A stretch of 64,000 bases of DNA from an uncultured Pseudomonadota bacterium (lineage in GTDB: Bacteria; Pseudomonadota; Gammaproteobacteria; Steroidobacterales; Steroidobacteraceae). Of this stretch, positions 37,785 to 45,509 are shown piece by piece. The stretch lies in assembly GCA_903868595.1 (NCBI GenBank), contig CAIPVV010000053.1, positions 62,001 through 126,000 on the forward strand, given 5' to 3'. Position 1 is the first letter of the stretch; every line of letters begins with the position of its first letter. The notes beneath the pieces were generated by a model that saw only the letters and a list, made by a program, of their open reading frames with translations, searched no databases and was not told where the DNA came from. Made by a program: the position numbers and the translations under genes.

Positions 37785-38654
37785 TTGATCCAGGACCACA
37801 GCTTCAAACTCGAAGGCAGTAACGGCCGCGGCGTCCTGCTGATACACGGTCTGACCGGCACCCCGATGGAGATGCGGCTGCTGGCCAAGGGCCTGCACAG
37901 CGCTGGCTTTACGGTGCAGTGCGTTCAGCTGGCCGGGCATTGCGGTTCTGTCGAGGACCTCCTGAACACCGGCTGGCGCGACTGGTATGGCAGCGTCAGC
38001 GTCGCCGCGCAGACGCTGCGGCGCGAAGTCGATGAGCTGTACGTCGGCGGCCTGTCGATGGGCGCGTTGCTGGCGCTGAAGCTCGCCGCCGATCGACCGG
38101 ACGCGGTCGATGGCGTGGGCGTCTATGGCGCGACGTTTCGCTACGATGGCTGGGCGATACCCTGGAGCGCCCGCCTGACCTTCATGCTGCCGCTGCTGAA
38201 GAAGCTGGGACTCGGGCGCGCGGGCCTCTTTATGGAGCAATCCCCCTACGGCCTGCGGGATGAGACGCTGCGCGCGCAGATCAGCGCGGCAATGCTGAGC
38301 GGCGACAGTGCCGTGGCAGGGTTGCCCGGCAATCCCTGGTATTCGCTGGCCGAACTCTTCAAGCTGTCGCGCGTGGTACGCCGGCAGTTGTCGCAGGTCA
38401 CGGCGCCCTGCTTCATCGCGCACGCAACCGAGGACGATGTTGCCAGCCTGCGCAACGCCCGCCTGGTGCAGCAGAACGTGGCCGGTCCGACGGAGATGCT
38501 GGAACTGGCCAACAGCTACCACATGATCACCATCGACCGGGAACGGCGCCTGTTGGCCAAGTCCTCGGCCCGTTTCTTCGCGAATCTTCCCTCACGCCGC
38601 TCCAGCACACCCTCGGCCGTTGAGCGGGTGCTTGTTACCGCAGCTGCGGCCTAG
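37785..38654 (+). CDS. Alpha/beta hydrolase, carboxylesterase or lipase type
   Basis: 289 residues from a TTG. Oxyanion loop LLIHGLTGTPMEM, nucleophile Ser91 in GGLSMGAL, acid in HATEDDVAS and His in NSYHMITID give a full catalytic triad, resembling Est30-type carboxylesterases and monoacylglycerol lipases. It is two bases before the first DMT gene and 49 bases after the exporter adaptor, so it is co-transcribed at least with the DMT pair. In this setting it may release or trim an acyl product; that is inference. Confidence 0.9.
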   Translation: MIQDHSFKLEGSNGRGVLLIHGLTGTPMEMRLLAKGLHSAGFTVQCVQLAGHCGSVEDLLNTGWRDWYGSVSVAAQTLRREVDELYVGGLSMGALLALKLAADRPDAVDGVGVYGATFRYDGWAIPWSARLTFMLPLLKKLGLGRAGLFMEQSPYGLRDETLRAQISAAMLSGDSAVAGLPGNPWYSLAELFKLSRVVRRQLSQVTAPCFIAHATEDDVASLRNARLVQQNVAGPTEMLELANSYHMITIDRERRLLAKSSARFFANLPSRRSSTPSAVERVLVTAAAA

Positions 38655-38656
38655 GC

Positions 38657-39019
38657 GTGCCGCTGGCTGCTGTCCTGCTGTGGCTGCTCAGCCTGACGCT
38701 GGATACCACCGGACAGATCACCTTCAAGTACGCGGCGCTCGGTGCCGCGCAGCATCCCCAGGAGCGCCGCTACTGGGCGCACATGGCGATGCGCCCCACG
38801 CTGTGGCTGGGTCTGGCCTGCTACGTGGCGGAGTTCCTGGTGTGGATCGCCTTCGTGTCGCTGGTGCCCCTCTCCACGGGCGTGCTGCTGGGGTCCTTTA
38901 ACATCGTGGTGTTGATGCTGGCGGGACGCTGGCTGTTCAAGGAGCGCACCAGCACGCTGCACGTGGCAGGCATGCTGCTGGTGAGCGCGGGCGTCGCGTT
39001 GGTCGGAGCGGCCTCGTGA
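38657..39019 (+). CDS. Half-size DMT (EamA/SMR-like) transporter, first subunit
   Basis: 120 residues, GTG start, four predicted helices: LAAVLLWLLSLTLDTTGQIT, LWLGLACYVAEFLVWIAF, LLGSFNIVVLMLAGRWLF and VAGMLLVSAGVALVGAAS. The size and TGQITFKYAALG motif are those of four-helix EamA/SMR proteins, like the ArnE/ArnF flippase subunits. It overlaps the next half-size gene by four bases, so they probably form a heterodimer. Confidence 0.85.
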   Translation: MPLAAVLLWLLSLTLDTTGQITFKYAALGAAQHPQERRYWAHMAMRPTLWLGLACYVAEFLVWIAFVSLVPLSTGVLLGSFNIVVLMLAGRWLFKERTSTLHVAGMLLVSAGVALVGAAS

Positions 39020-39417
39020 AGCGCAGCTACCTGCCGGGCTTTCTGTTCCTGATGCTCTTCGACACGCTCGCCCAGGTCAGCTTCAAGCTGGCGGGACGCT
39101 CCGCGCTGCCGGTAGTGGCCGACCTGGACTGGGTGGGGCGGCTGGCCAGCAACCCGTGGACCTACGGGGCGATCTGTGGCTACCTGGGGGCGTTCTATAC
39201 CTGGCTCACGCTGCTCAAGCGGGCGCCCATTGGGCCGGCCTTCGCCGCCACGCACCTGCAGGTGGTCAGCGTCCTGATCGTCTCGGCCTGGCTCTTCGGC
39301 GAACCCTTCACGGCGGCCAAGCTCACCGGCGCCGCGCTGATCATCACGGGCATCGCCTGCCTGGGCGTCGCCGAGACACGCAACGCGGTGCCGCCAGCAG
39401 GCAGCGCCTCCTCCTAG
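39016..39417 (+). CDS. Half-size DMT (EamA/SMR-like) transporter, second subunit
   Basis: 133 residues, GTG start. Four helices beginning with FLFLMLFDTLAQVSFKLAGR, then GAICGYLGAFYTWLTLL, FAATHLQVVSVLIVSAWLF and LTGAALIITGIACLGVAE. Start and end motifs parallel the first subunit, as in ArnE/ArnF. Its stop lies 7 bases from the convergent GNAT gene stop. A lipid-flippase role fits the neighbouring acyl genes but is inferred. Confidence 0.85.
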   Translation: MKRSYLPGFLFLMLFDTLAQVSFKLAGRSALPVVADLDWVGRLASNPWTYGAICGYLGAFYTWLTLLKRAPIGPAFAATHLQVVSVLIVSAWLFGEPFTAAKLTGAALIITGIACLGVAETRNAVPPAGSASS

Positions 39418-39424
39418 ACGACCC

Positions 39425-40507
39425 TCAGCCCGGCTCGGCCTCGAAGTGGTGCGAGAGGCGCCGGAAGCACCAGCGCAGCACGGGGTTGCGTACATATACC
39501 GCGTGCCGCGTGCGGGTGAGGTGAGCACCCAGGTAGCGCTTGATGCGGGCGTCCGTCCAGCCGGCCACGTAGTGGCTTAAGCCCTTCTGCAGTGCATATT
39601 CCAGGCAGTGAAACCAGCTGACGTAATACAGGTTGTTGTCGCGTGACTGCGGATACTGGAAGCCCAGGTACTTATCCAGCAGCTTGCCCGCGTGCTCGTA
39701 GCAGAGCTTCCAGCCGATGAGTTGCCCGTCCCTGCGGTAGGTGAAGAGCAGGCCGTCGTTGCTGGCGTCCTGAAACAGCTGACGGAAGAACTCCCGGTCC
39801 AGCACGTCGAAATGCACGTCGCTCTGCTCGTAGACGTTCACGTAAAGGCGGTAGAGCTGGTCGATGAAGGCCTCGTCCTGGAACACCGCCGAGCCCGTCC
39901 GCAGGATGTCCTCCTGCAGGAACTTGCGGATCCTCAGTTTGCGGCGCACGTCGGAGCGACGACCCGCTGAGAACGTGGCAATGCAGCTCTCGATGGAGTC
40001 GAAGTCGATGGACATCCAGCCCAGCGAGTTGCCCTCCACCATCACGAAGCCGGCCAGCTCCAGGGCCTGCACGAACGCCCGGACCGCGGCATTCTCGCGC
40101 GCATCCAGCAGCGGGGAATCCGCGGCGATGTCCTTCACGATCAGCAGTCGGTGTTCCGAACCGTAGGTGCGCAGCAGCTCCTGCACGAGCGCCTCGGCGG
40201 ACAGCCCGGCCGGGAGGGGCGCGTACTCGGTCACCGTGCTGCCTACAAACCGCGTTCGCCAGGACAGCAGTCGCCCCCAGTGGCGGAACAGCGGCAGCGA
40301 CTGGATGCGCTGCCTCACGGGCTCATCCAGCGTCATCAGCAGGTCGAAGGGTGCCTCAAAGGTCGGCATGCCGGAGGGCGACCACGCGGCGGTGAAGCCG
40401 ATCGGCGGATGCCGCATGAACGTGTCCAGGTACTCGCCCGGCTCCAGCAGCGCCAGCAGGGGTGCACGGGATTCCGGAGAGGCAGGCGTTGCCAGGGGCG
40501 CCGGCAC
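39425..40507 (-). CDS. GNAT-fold acyltransferase (FemAB/CelD-like)
   Basis: About 360 residues from a GTG at 40507, two bases after the ketoacyl synthase stop. The C-terminal half has the GNAT/FemAB-like core: FDSIESCIATFSAGRRSDVR, RLYVNVYEQSDVHFDVL, LLFTYRRDGQLIGWKLCYE and KYLGFQYPQSRDNNLYYVS. Such proteins transfer acyl or aminoacyl groups from CoA, ACP or tRNA. Being last in an operon with an ACP and a ketoacyl synthase, it probably moves the acyl chain to an amine. The exact acceptor is unknown. Confidence 0.82.
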   Translation of the reverse strand: MPAPLATPASPESRAPLLALLEPGEYLDTFMRHPPIGFTAAWSPSGMPTFEAPFDLLMTLDEPVRQRIQSLPLFRHWGRLLSWRTRFVGSTVTEYAPLPAGLSAEALVQELLRTYGSEHRLLIVKDIAADSPLLDARENAAVRAFVQALELAGFVMVEGNSLGWMSIDFDSIESCIATFSAGRRSDVRRKLRIRKFLQEDILRTGSAVFQDEAFIDQLYRLYVNVYEQSDVHFDVLDREFFRQLFQDASNDGLLFTYRRDGQLIGWKLCYEHAGKLLDKYLGFQYPQSRDNNLYYVSWFHCLEYALQKGLSHYVAGWTDARIKRYLGAHLTRTRHAVYVRNPVLRWCFRRLSHHFEAEPG

Positions 40508-40509
40508 GG

Positions 40510-41739
40510 CTAATCCCGGGTCAACGCCAGCACCGCGTTGAGCCCGCCAAAGGCAAAGGAGTTGCTCAGGGCTACCCTGATCGCCCGCTGCCGCGGGGCG
40601 TTGGCCACGTAGTCCAGATCGCACTCCGGATCCGGCACGTCCAGGTTGAGCGTCGGCGGGAGCACCCCGTCGGCCAGCGCGCCCAGCACCGCCACCAGTT
40701 CCAGCGCGCCGGCTGCGCCCAGCGCGTGGCCGTGCATCGACTTGGTCGACGACACGGCCAGGCCATCCGCATGTGCCCCGAAACTGCGGCGAATGGCGCG
40801 CGTCTCCGCCAGGTCATTGGCCACGGTGCCGGTACCGTGCGCATTGATGTAATCCACGTCCTTTGGCGAGAGCTCCGCGTCGCGCAGCGCCTGCGTCATG
40901 GCGGCACTGGCACCCACCACGTCCGGCGCCACGATGTCGCCCGCATCGCTGCTCATGCCGATGCCCGCCAGGCGCCCCAGGATCCTCGCCCCGCGCGCAC
41001 GCGCGTGGGCACGGGATTCCAGCACGAAGACCGCCGCGCCCTCCGCCAGCACCAGGCCCCGGCGGTTCGCGCTGAAAGGCCGGCAGGTGTCATCCGAGAG
41101 CACGCGCATCGCCTCCCAGGCCCGCAGCGCGCCATAAGTGAGGCAGGCCTCGGTGCCACCGGTCACGACGACATCCGCCAGGCCGCTGCGGATCAACTGC
41201 GCGGCCTGCGCCAGGGCGTGGTTGGAGGACGCGCAGGCGCTGGCGACCACGAAGGCCGGGCCGCGCAGCCCATGGGCGATGCTGATTTGGCTCGCCGCCG
41301 CGTTGGGCATCAACCGCACGATCGTCAGCGGATGCACGCGCGTGGCGCCCTCGCCATAGATCCGGTGGCTCTGCTCATCGTGCGTGGTTTCCCCGCCGAT
41401 GCCCGTGCCCAGGATGACGCCCGTGCGCTGGGAGAGATCCCCAAGCGTGAAATCCAGCCCCGACTGCGCGATGGCCTCCGCTGCCGCCACCAGTGCGAAC
41501 TGCGCGGAGCGATCCAGCATCGTCAGCGTACGCTCGGCGATATGCGCGCCGGGGTTGAAGTCCGCCGGCACCTGCGCCGCGACTTCCACGCGCAGCTCCG
41601 CGGCACGCGGATGGCGCAGCGGCGCAATGCTGCTGCGGCCCGCACGCAGCGCCTCCCAGAGCGGGGCTGCGCCGATGCCGTAGGCGCTGACTGCGCCCAT
41701 GCCGGTGATGACTGTCGCGCGATCGTCGCTGGTCGCCAT
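40510..41739 (-). CDS. Beta-ketoacyl-ACP synthase (FabF-like)
   Basis: 409 residues. Catalytic triad Cys169 (VASACASSNHA), His301 (NAHGTGTVANDLAE) and His338 (KSMHGHALGAAG). The KSMHGH has His where FabF usually has Thr. Full-length condensing enzyme with C-terminal SNSFAFGGLNAVLAL. It elongates or condenses an acyl chain on ACP; with a dedicated ACP five bases upstream it is likely committed to a special product rather than bulk fatty acids. No ketoreductase, dehydratase or enoyl reductase is present. Confidence 0.93.
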   Translation of the reverse strand: MATSDDRATVITGMGAVSAYGIGAAPLWEALRAGRSSIAPLRHPRAAELRVEVAAQVPADFNPGAHIAERTLTMLDRSAQFALVAAAEAIAQSGLDFTLGDLSQRTGVILGTGIGGETTHDEQSHRIYGEGATRVHPLTIVRLMPNAAASQISIAHGLRGPAFVVASACASSNHALAQAAQLIRSGLADVVVTGGTEACLTYGALRAWEAMRVLSDDTCRPFSANRRGLVLAEGAAVFVLESRAHARARGARILGRLAGIGMSSDAGDIVAPDVVGASAAMTQALRDAELSPKDVDYINAHGTGTVANDLAETRAIRRSFGAHADGLAVSSTKSMHGHALGAAGALELVAVLGALADGVLPPTLNLDVPDPECDLDYVANAPRQRAIRVALSNSFAFGGLNAVLALTRD

Positions 41740-41744
41740 GCTTG

Positions 41745-42032
41745 CTAGGCGCCCTTGCGGGCCGCCTTGGCCGCCTTGACCGCCAGGGCATCCCGGATGG
41801 CATCAATCAGGTGCTGCAGGGTGCCGGAGTCGATGTCCGCGCCCTGCTCCGGGAAGTCCACGTCAAAATGCTCCTCGAGGTCGAAGATCACCTCGATCGC
41901 CGTCAGCGAGGCAATGCCCAGGTCCTTGAGCGTCAGCTCCGGCTTGAGCGTCGCGATGTCCAGCTTGGCCTGCTTCGCGATGATGGCGAAGACTTCCCCG
42001 CGGATGCTCTCTTCCGACAATTCCGTGTTCAT
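41745..42032 (-). CDS. Dedicated acyl carrier protein
   Basis: 95 residues. The phosphopantetheine serine is Ser42 in LKDLGIASLTAIEVIFDLEE, with GIAS in place of the usual DSL. A lysine-rich tail (VKAAKAARKGA) is unusual for acidic ACPs. The ATG at 42032 gives a normal helical start. It sits between the aminotransferase and the ketoacyl synthase, with gaps of 29 and 5 bases. Confidence 0.92.
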   Translation of the reverse strand: MNTELSEESIRGEVFAIIAKQAKLDIATLKPELTLKDLGIASLTAIEVIFDLEEHFDVDFPEQGADIDSGTLQHLIDAIRDALAVKAAKAARKGA

Positions 42033-42061
42033 GCCCGCCTCTCCCGTTTGCACAGCCGCCA

Positions 42062-43477
42062 CTAACCGACCGAACCCAGGCGCTTGGCCTTGGTCAGCAA
42101 CTGGTCCAGCAACACCATCGCCAGGTCGATCTCCTCGTAAGTGATGTTCAGAGACGGCGCAAACGTGATGACGTTCTTGTACCAGCCGCCCACGTCCAGC
42201 ACCAAGCCGATCGGCTTGCCCTGGTGCGTGAGCTCTCCGGCCAGGCCGATGTCCACCATCTTGTCCAGCAGCGCCTTGTTGGGCGTGTAGCCGTCGTCCG
42301 TGCAGATTTCCGCGCGCAGCGCCAGTCCCAGGCCGTCCACGTCGCCGATTTCCTTGTGCCGCTTCTGCAGCTCCTTCAGCCCAGCCAGGAAATACGCGCC
42401 CTTTTCCGGCACGGTGCGCTCGTAGTCCATCTCGCGGCCGAGCTTCAGCACCTCAACGCCCAGCGACGTGCCCAGCGGGTTGGAATTGAAGGTGGAGTGC
42501 GTGGAGCCCGGCGGGAAGAGCGTCGGGTTGATGAGTTCTTCACGCGCCCACAGGCCCGAGAGTGGGTTCAGCCCGTTGGTGAGTGCCTTGCCGAACACGA
42601 GCACATCCGGTGTCACGCCGAAGTTCTCGATCGACCAGAGCTTGCCGGTGCGCCAGAAGCCCATCTGGATCTCATCCACCACCATCAGGATGCCGTACTT
42701 GTCCAGGACGCGCTTGAGGCCCTTGAAGAAGTTGCGCGGCGGCACGACGTAGCCGCCCGTGCCCTGGATCGGCTCCACGTAGAACGCGGCATACTCTGAC
42801 TGGCCTACCTTAGGATCCCACACGCCGTTGTACTCGCTCTCAAAGAGGCGCTCGAACTGGTACACGCAGGAGTCGGAGTATTCCTCCGCCGACATCCCCT
42901 TCGGGCGGCGGAACGGATACGGGAACGGCAAGAACATGGCGCGATCGCTGAAATGGCCGAAGCGGCGGCGGTAGCGGTAACTGGAGGTGATGGCCGAGGC
43001 CCCCAGCGTACGGCCGTGGTAGCCGCCCTCGAACGCGAACATCAAGCTCTTGCCGTTGCGGGCATTGCGCACGATCTTCAGCGAATCCTCGATCGCCTGG
43101 GCGCCGCCGACATTGAAGTGCACGCGGCCCTTTAGGCCGAACTTGGATTGCATGTCACGCGCCACCATCCCGGCCAGCTCGATGCGCGTGGGGTGCAGGT
43201 ACTGACTGGCGACCTGCGGGAGCGTGTCGATCTGCCGCTTCAGCGCATCCGTGAGGCGCGGGTTGGCATAGCCGAAGTTTACCGCCGAGTACCACATCTG
43301 AAGGTCCAGGTACGGGATGCCGGCGCTGTCGAACATATAGCTGCCTTCGCAGCTCCTGAAGATCTTCGGCGGATCAACGTAGTGCACCGTGTCGCCGAAG
43401 GAGCTGTACTGCGCCTCCTCGGCCAGCAGCGCGGCGTCATCCAGGAACGGGGGGCTCTTCATGTCGGGTGCATTCAT
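42062..43477 (-). CDS. Class III PLP aminotransferase
   Basis: 471 residues from an ATG at 43477. Class III marks: the YLDLQMWYSAVNFGYANPRL opening, the phosphate loop FNVGGAQAIEDSLKIVR, the PLP-aspartate Asp268 in LMVVDEIQMGFWRTG, the Schiff-base Lys297 in VFGKALTNGLNPLSG, and FPPGSTHSTFNSNPLGTS. Such enzymes move amino groups to aldehydes or ketones, often omega-amino or polyamine-type substrates. In this operon it may aminate a keto or aldehyde intermediate. The longer open frame upstream overlaps the HAD gene and lacks homology. Confidence 0.93.
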   Translation of the reverse strand: MNAPDMKSPPFLDDAALLAEEAQYSSFGDTVHYVDPPKIFRSCEGSYMFDSAGIPYLDLQMWYSAVNFGYANPRLTDALKRQIDTLPQVASQYLHPTRIELAGMVARDMQSKFGLKGRVHFNVGGAQAIEDSLKIVRNARNGKSLMFAFEGGYHGRTLGASAITSSYRYRRRFGHFSDRAMFLPFPYPFRRPKGMSAEEYSDSCVYQFERLFESEYNGVWDPKVGQSEYAAFYVEPIQGTGGYVVPPRNFFKGLKRVLDKYGILMVVDEIQMGFWRTGKLWSIENFGVTPDVLVFGKALTNGLNPLSGLWAREELINPTLFPPGSTHSTFNSNPLGTSLGVEVLKLGREMDYERTVPEKGAYFLAGLKELQKRHKEIGDVDGLGLALRAEICTDDGYTPNKALLDKMVDIGLAGELTHQGKPIGLVLDVGGWYKNVITFAPSLNITYEEIDLAMVLLDQLLTKAKRLGSVG

Positions 43478-43524
43478 GTTCTGGCGTATTCCGTAAGAGT
43501 AAAGTGGTGGCGCCGTTGCGACGC

Positions 43525-44190
43525 TCAAGCAGCAATTCGGGCAAGACGCGGCAGCAACTCGATCGCGTCGGCAAAGCCCGCAATCCCCGTGTGCGGCAAT
43601 CCCTTGGCCTCGCAGTGCACGCGCAGCTTGCCCTTGGCGAAGGTGTGCGTGGCCGTGCCCGCCGCGCAGAAGTCGGAAGTCCCGTCGCCAATCAGCAGCA
43701 CCCCGTGGCGAACCTGAGGCGCGGAAGAACGGATCTGCGCGCACTTGCAGGTACCGCTGCCGCAGCCCGCGGCCTCGAAGGGGGACGCCAGGCGCCATTG
43801 GCGGGCCTCGCTGCCCGGCAGCAGCCGATTGGCGGCGATGGGCAGGTCGGTGAGATCATGGCGCCGCAGGATGCGATGGATCGCGTAGTCCATGCCATCG
43901 CTGACGATGCCCACCTGGTAGCCCAAGGCCGCGGCCTGCCGCAGGAACGCCGGGAAGGCCGGGTCGATCTCGATGTCATCCAGGTGCGCGTTGAGCGTGT
44001 CCGCGTCCAGGTCCAGGAGGGCCACCTGCCGCTGCATGCATTCCCGCGAACCTATCCGCCCGGCAAGCCAATCCTGCTCCAGTTCGCGCCAGCCGTCCCG
44101 GCCGTAACGCTCCAGCAGCGAGTCGATGACATCCGTGAGTGCGATCGTGCCGTCAAAGTCGCACAGCACCGTCCAGTTATCTAAAGCCAT
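43525..44190 (-). CDS. HAD-IB phosphatase, MtnX/SerB-like
   Basis: 221 residues. HAD motif I CDFDGTIALTD with nucleophile Asp11 and acid Asp13, motif II Ser in VGIVSDGMDY, motif IV GDGTSDFCAA. A CGSGTCKC cysteine cluster (about residue 150) is typical of MtnX-like HAD-IB phosphatases and may bind metal. It probably removes phosphate from a small phosphorylated amine or polyol. First gene of the acyl-amine operon; the aminotransferase follows 47 bases later. Confidence 0.88.
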   Translation of the reverse strand: MALDNWTVLCDFDGTIALTDVIDSLLERYGRDGWRELEQDWLAGRIGSRECMQRQVALLDLDADTLNAHLDDIEIDPAFPAFLRQAAALGYQVGIVSDGMDYAIHRILRRHDLTDLPIAANRLLPGSEARQWRLASPFEAAGCGSGTCKCAQIRSSAPQVRHGVLLIGDGTSDFCAAGTATHTFAKGKLRVHCEAKGLPHTGIAGFADAIELLPRLARIAA

Positions 44191-44620
44191 GCCTTACTCG
44201 CCGGCCTATTACAGGCACTTAACTTAGGACATGGACCTTTCGGTCACCTTTCGATCGGTCACCCCGCCGAGGCCCGGCCTTGCGTGCCCGGCAGAGACAG
44301 CGTGTGCAGGCGCAACCGCTTCGGCACGCGTATCGCTGCACCGGCGCAGACGCCGTTGCAGCGGTACAACGCAGCGGCGTGCTTGGGCGCGAGGGCATTG
44401 CCGGGGCGCCGACCGGGCGCGGTGGCCGCCAACCGCACCGGTGCAGGCGCTAAAGGCTTGAGGATTGATTCGCCGTGGGTTTGAGCCGGTACGCTTCGCG
44501 TCACGGTCGCGAAGTACCTGCATAAGCACCTGATTCATCGCATCCAGTGTCCCGGTGCCACGCAAGCTGTATGCCATCCCGCTATTGGACCGCCCAGCCG
44601 GCCCACCGCACAGTGACCGC
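44191..44620. other. Divergent intergenic region
   Basis: 430 bases between the leftward HAD gene and a small rightward gene. Open frames on both strands lack homology features. Promoters for both units must lie here; I could not fix -35/-10 pairs with confidence. Confidence 0.4.
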
Positions 44621-44884
44621 ATGACACAACACCGCCAAACGATCTGGTTGCAGGTGGATTACCTCACCTTCGACCGGTACCTACGGGAGTACCCGCGCCC
44701 CCTGGTGCCCGACCCGCCGTTGAACAAGCCCGCCCGGCTGCGCGAATGGTCTGACGTGAGCCTGGGACCCTGGCCGGCGAACGCCGTGGCCAAGCTCCTG
44801 CAGGTGCATGGCCTTCGTTACCTGGTGCGGGACCTGGCCGGGGAGGCGCGCGAGGCCGGCATGCCCGAGCCGCCCTGGGGTTGA
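44621..44884 (+). CDS. Small hypothetical protein
   Basis: 87 residues from the ATG at 44621; the frame is open to 44555. Soluble, with WLQVDYLTFDRYLREYPRPL and ARLREWSDVSLGPWPANAVA. Rich in Pro, Leu and Arg. The composition and aromatic content look coding, but I do not recognise the family. Confidence 0.55.
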   Translation: MTQHRQTIWLQVDYLTFDRYLREYPRPLVPDPPLNKPARLREWSDVSLGPWPANAVAKLLQVHGLRYLVRDLAGEAREAGMPEPPWG

Positions 44885-45068
44885 CTCGGGAGCACGCCGG
44901 AACAGGCGGCGTGCCGAACCTGCGCCGCGCCCCCCGCAGGACGCGCGAACCCCTGTGGGGCGGCAGCAGGCAAAGGACCGCATCAGGCCTTGACGGTGAC
45001 CTGCGTGCCTACCGTGCTGTCGTTGTCACCCGCACCCGCAGCTCGTCGGGCGGGCTCTCTACCCAGGG

Positions 45069-45422
45069 CTACTCGGAGGGCTTGATGCCGTCCACGAAGT
45101 ACTCCGTGTCCCCAAAGCAGGAACTCGGCACCCACTTGTGCTGGGCATACTGCAAGGCCACTCGCTTGCCCATCGAGGCGTTGATCTGGGCCGCCACGGC
45201 GTCGCTGGGCACGGTGAAGTAGAACTTCTCGGTCAGCGTGCCGGGCATCGTCACCATGGCCATCTCGCCTTCCCAGGTCTTGCAGACCCAGCCGCGCTGG
45301 GAGAGCTTCTGCACGTACCCGGCACGCTCACCCGTCGCGTACGACCAGTGCAGCGTCAGCCAGGTAAAGCCGCCCAGGGCCGCAACGATCGCTATCAGCA
45401 CCATCGACACTATTTTGATCAC
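45069..45422 (-). CDS. Hypothetical protein with one membrane helix
   Basis: About 117 residues from a GTG at 45422 (an ATG at 45404 or 45494 are alternatives). One hydrophobic helix (about 2-25), then a soluble part with GYVQKLSQRGWVCKTWEGEM, MPGTLTEKFYFTVPSD and KWVPSSCFGDTEYFVDGIKP. Two cysteines may pair. It resembles a common conserved hypothetical family of proteobacteria, often mislabelled as 6-phosphogluconate dehydrogenase, and is probably membrane-anchored. The coupling-ATPase gene ends 88 bases to the right. Confidence 0.7.
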   Translation of the reverse strand: MIKIVSMVLIAIVAALGGFTWLTLHWSYATGERAGYVQKLSQRGWVCKTWEGEMAMVTMPGTLTEKFYFTVPSDAVAAQINASMGKRVALQYAQHKWVPSSCFGDTEYFVDGIKPSE

Positions 45423-45509
45423 GCGGGAGCCTGCCCAGGGAATGTTCGTTATTCCATGAGTATGCCCCCCGCCATGGGCTCTGCCCAGCGTCACGGTCGA
45501 ACCCCGGCC

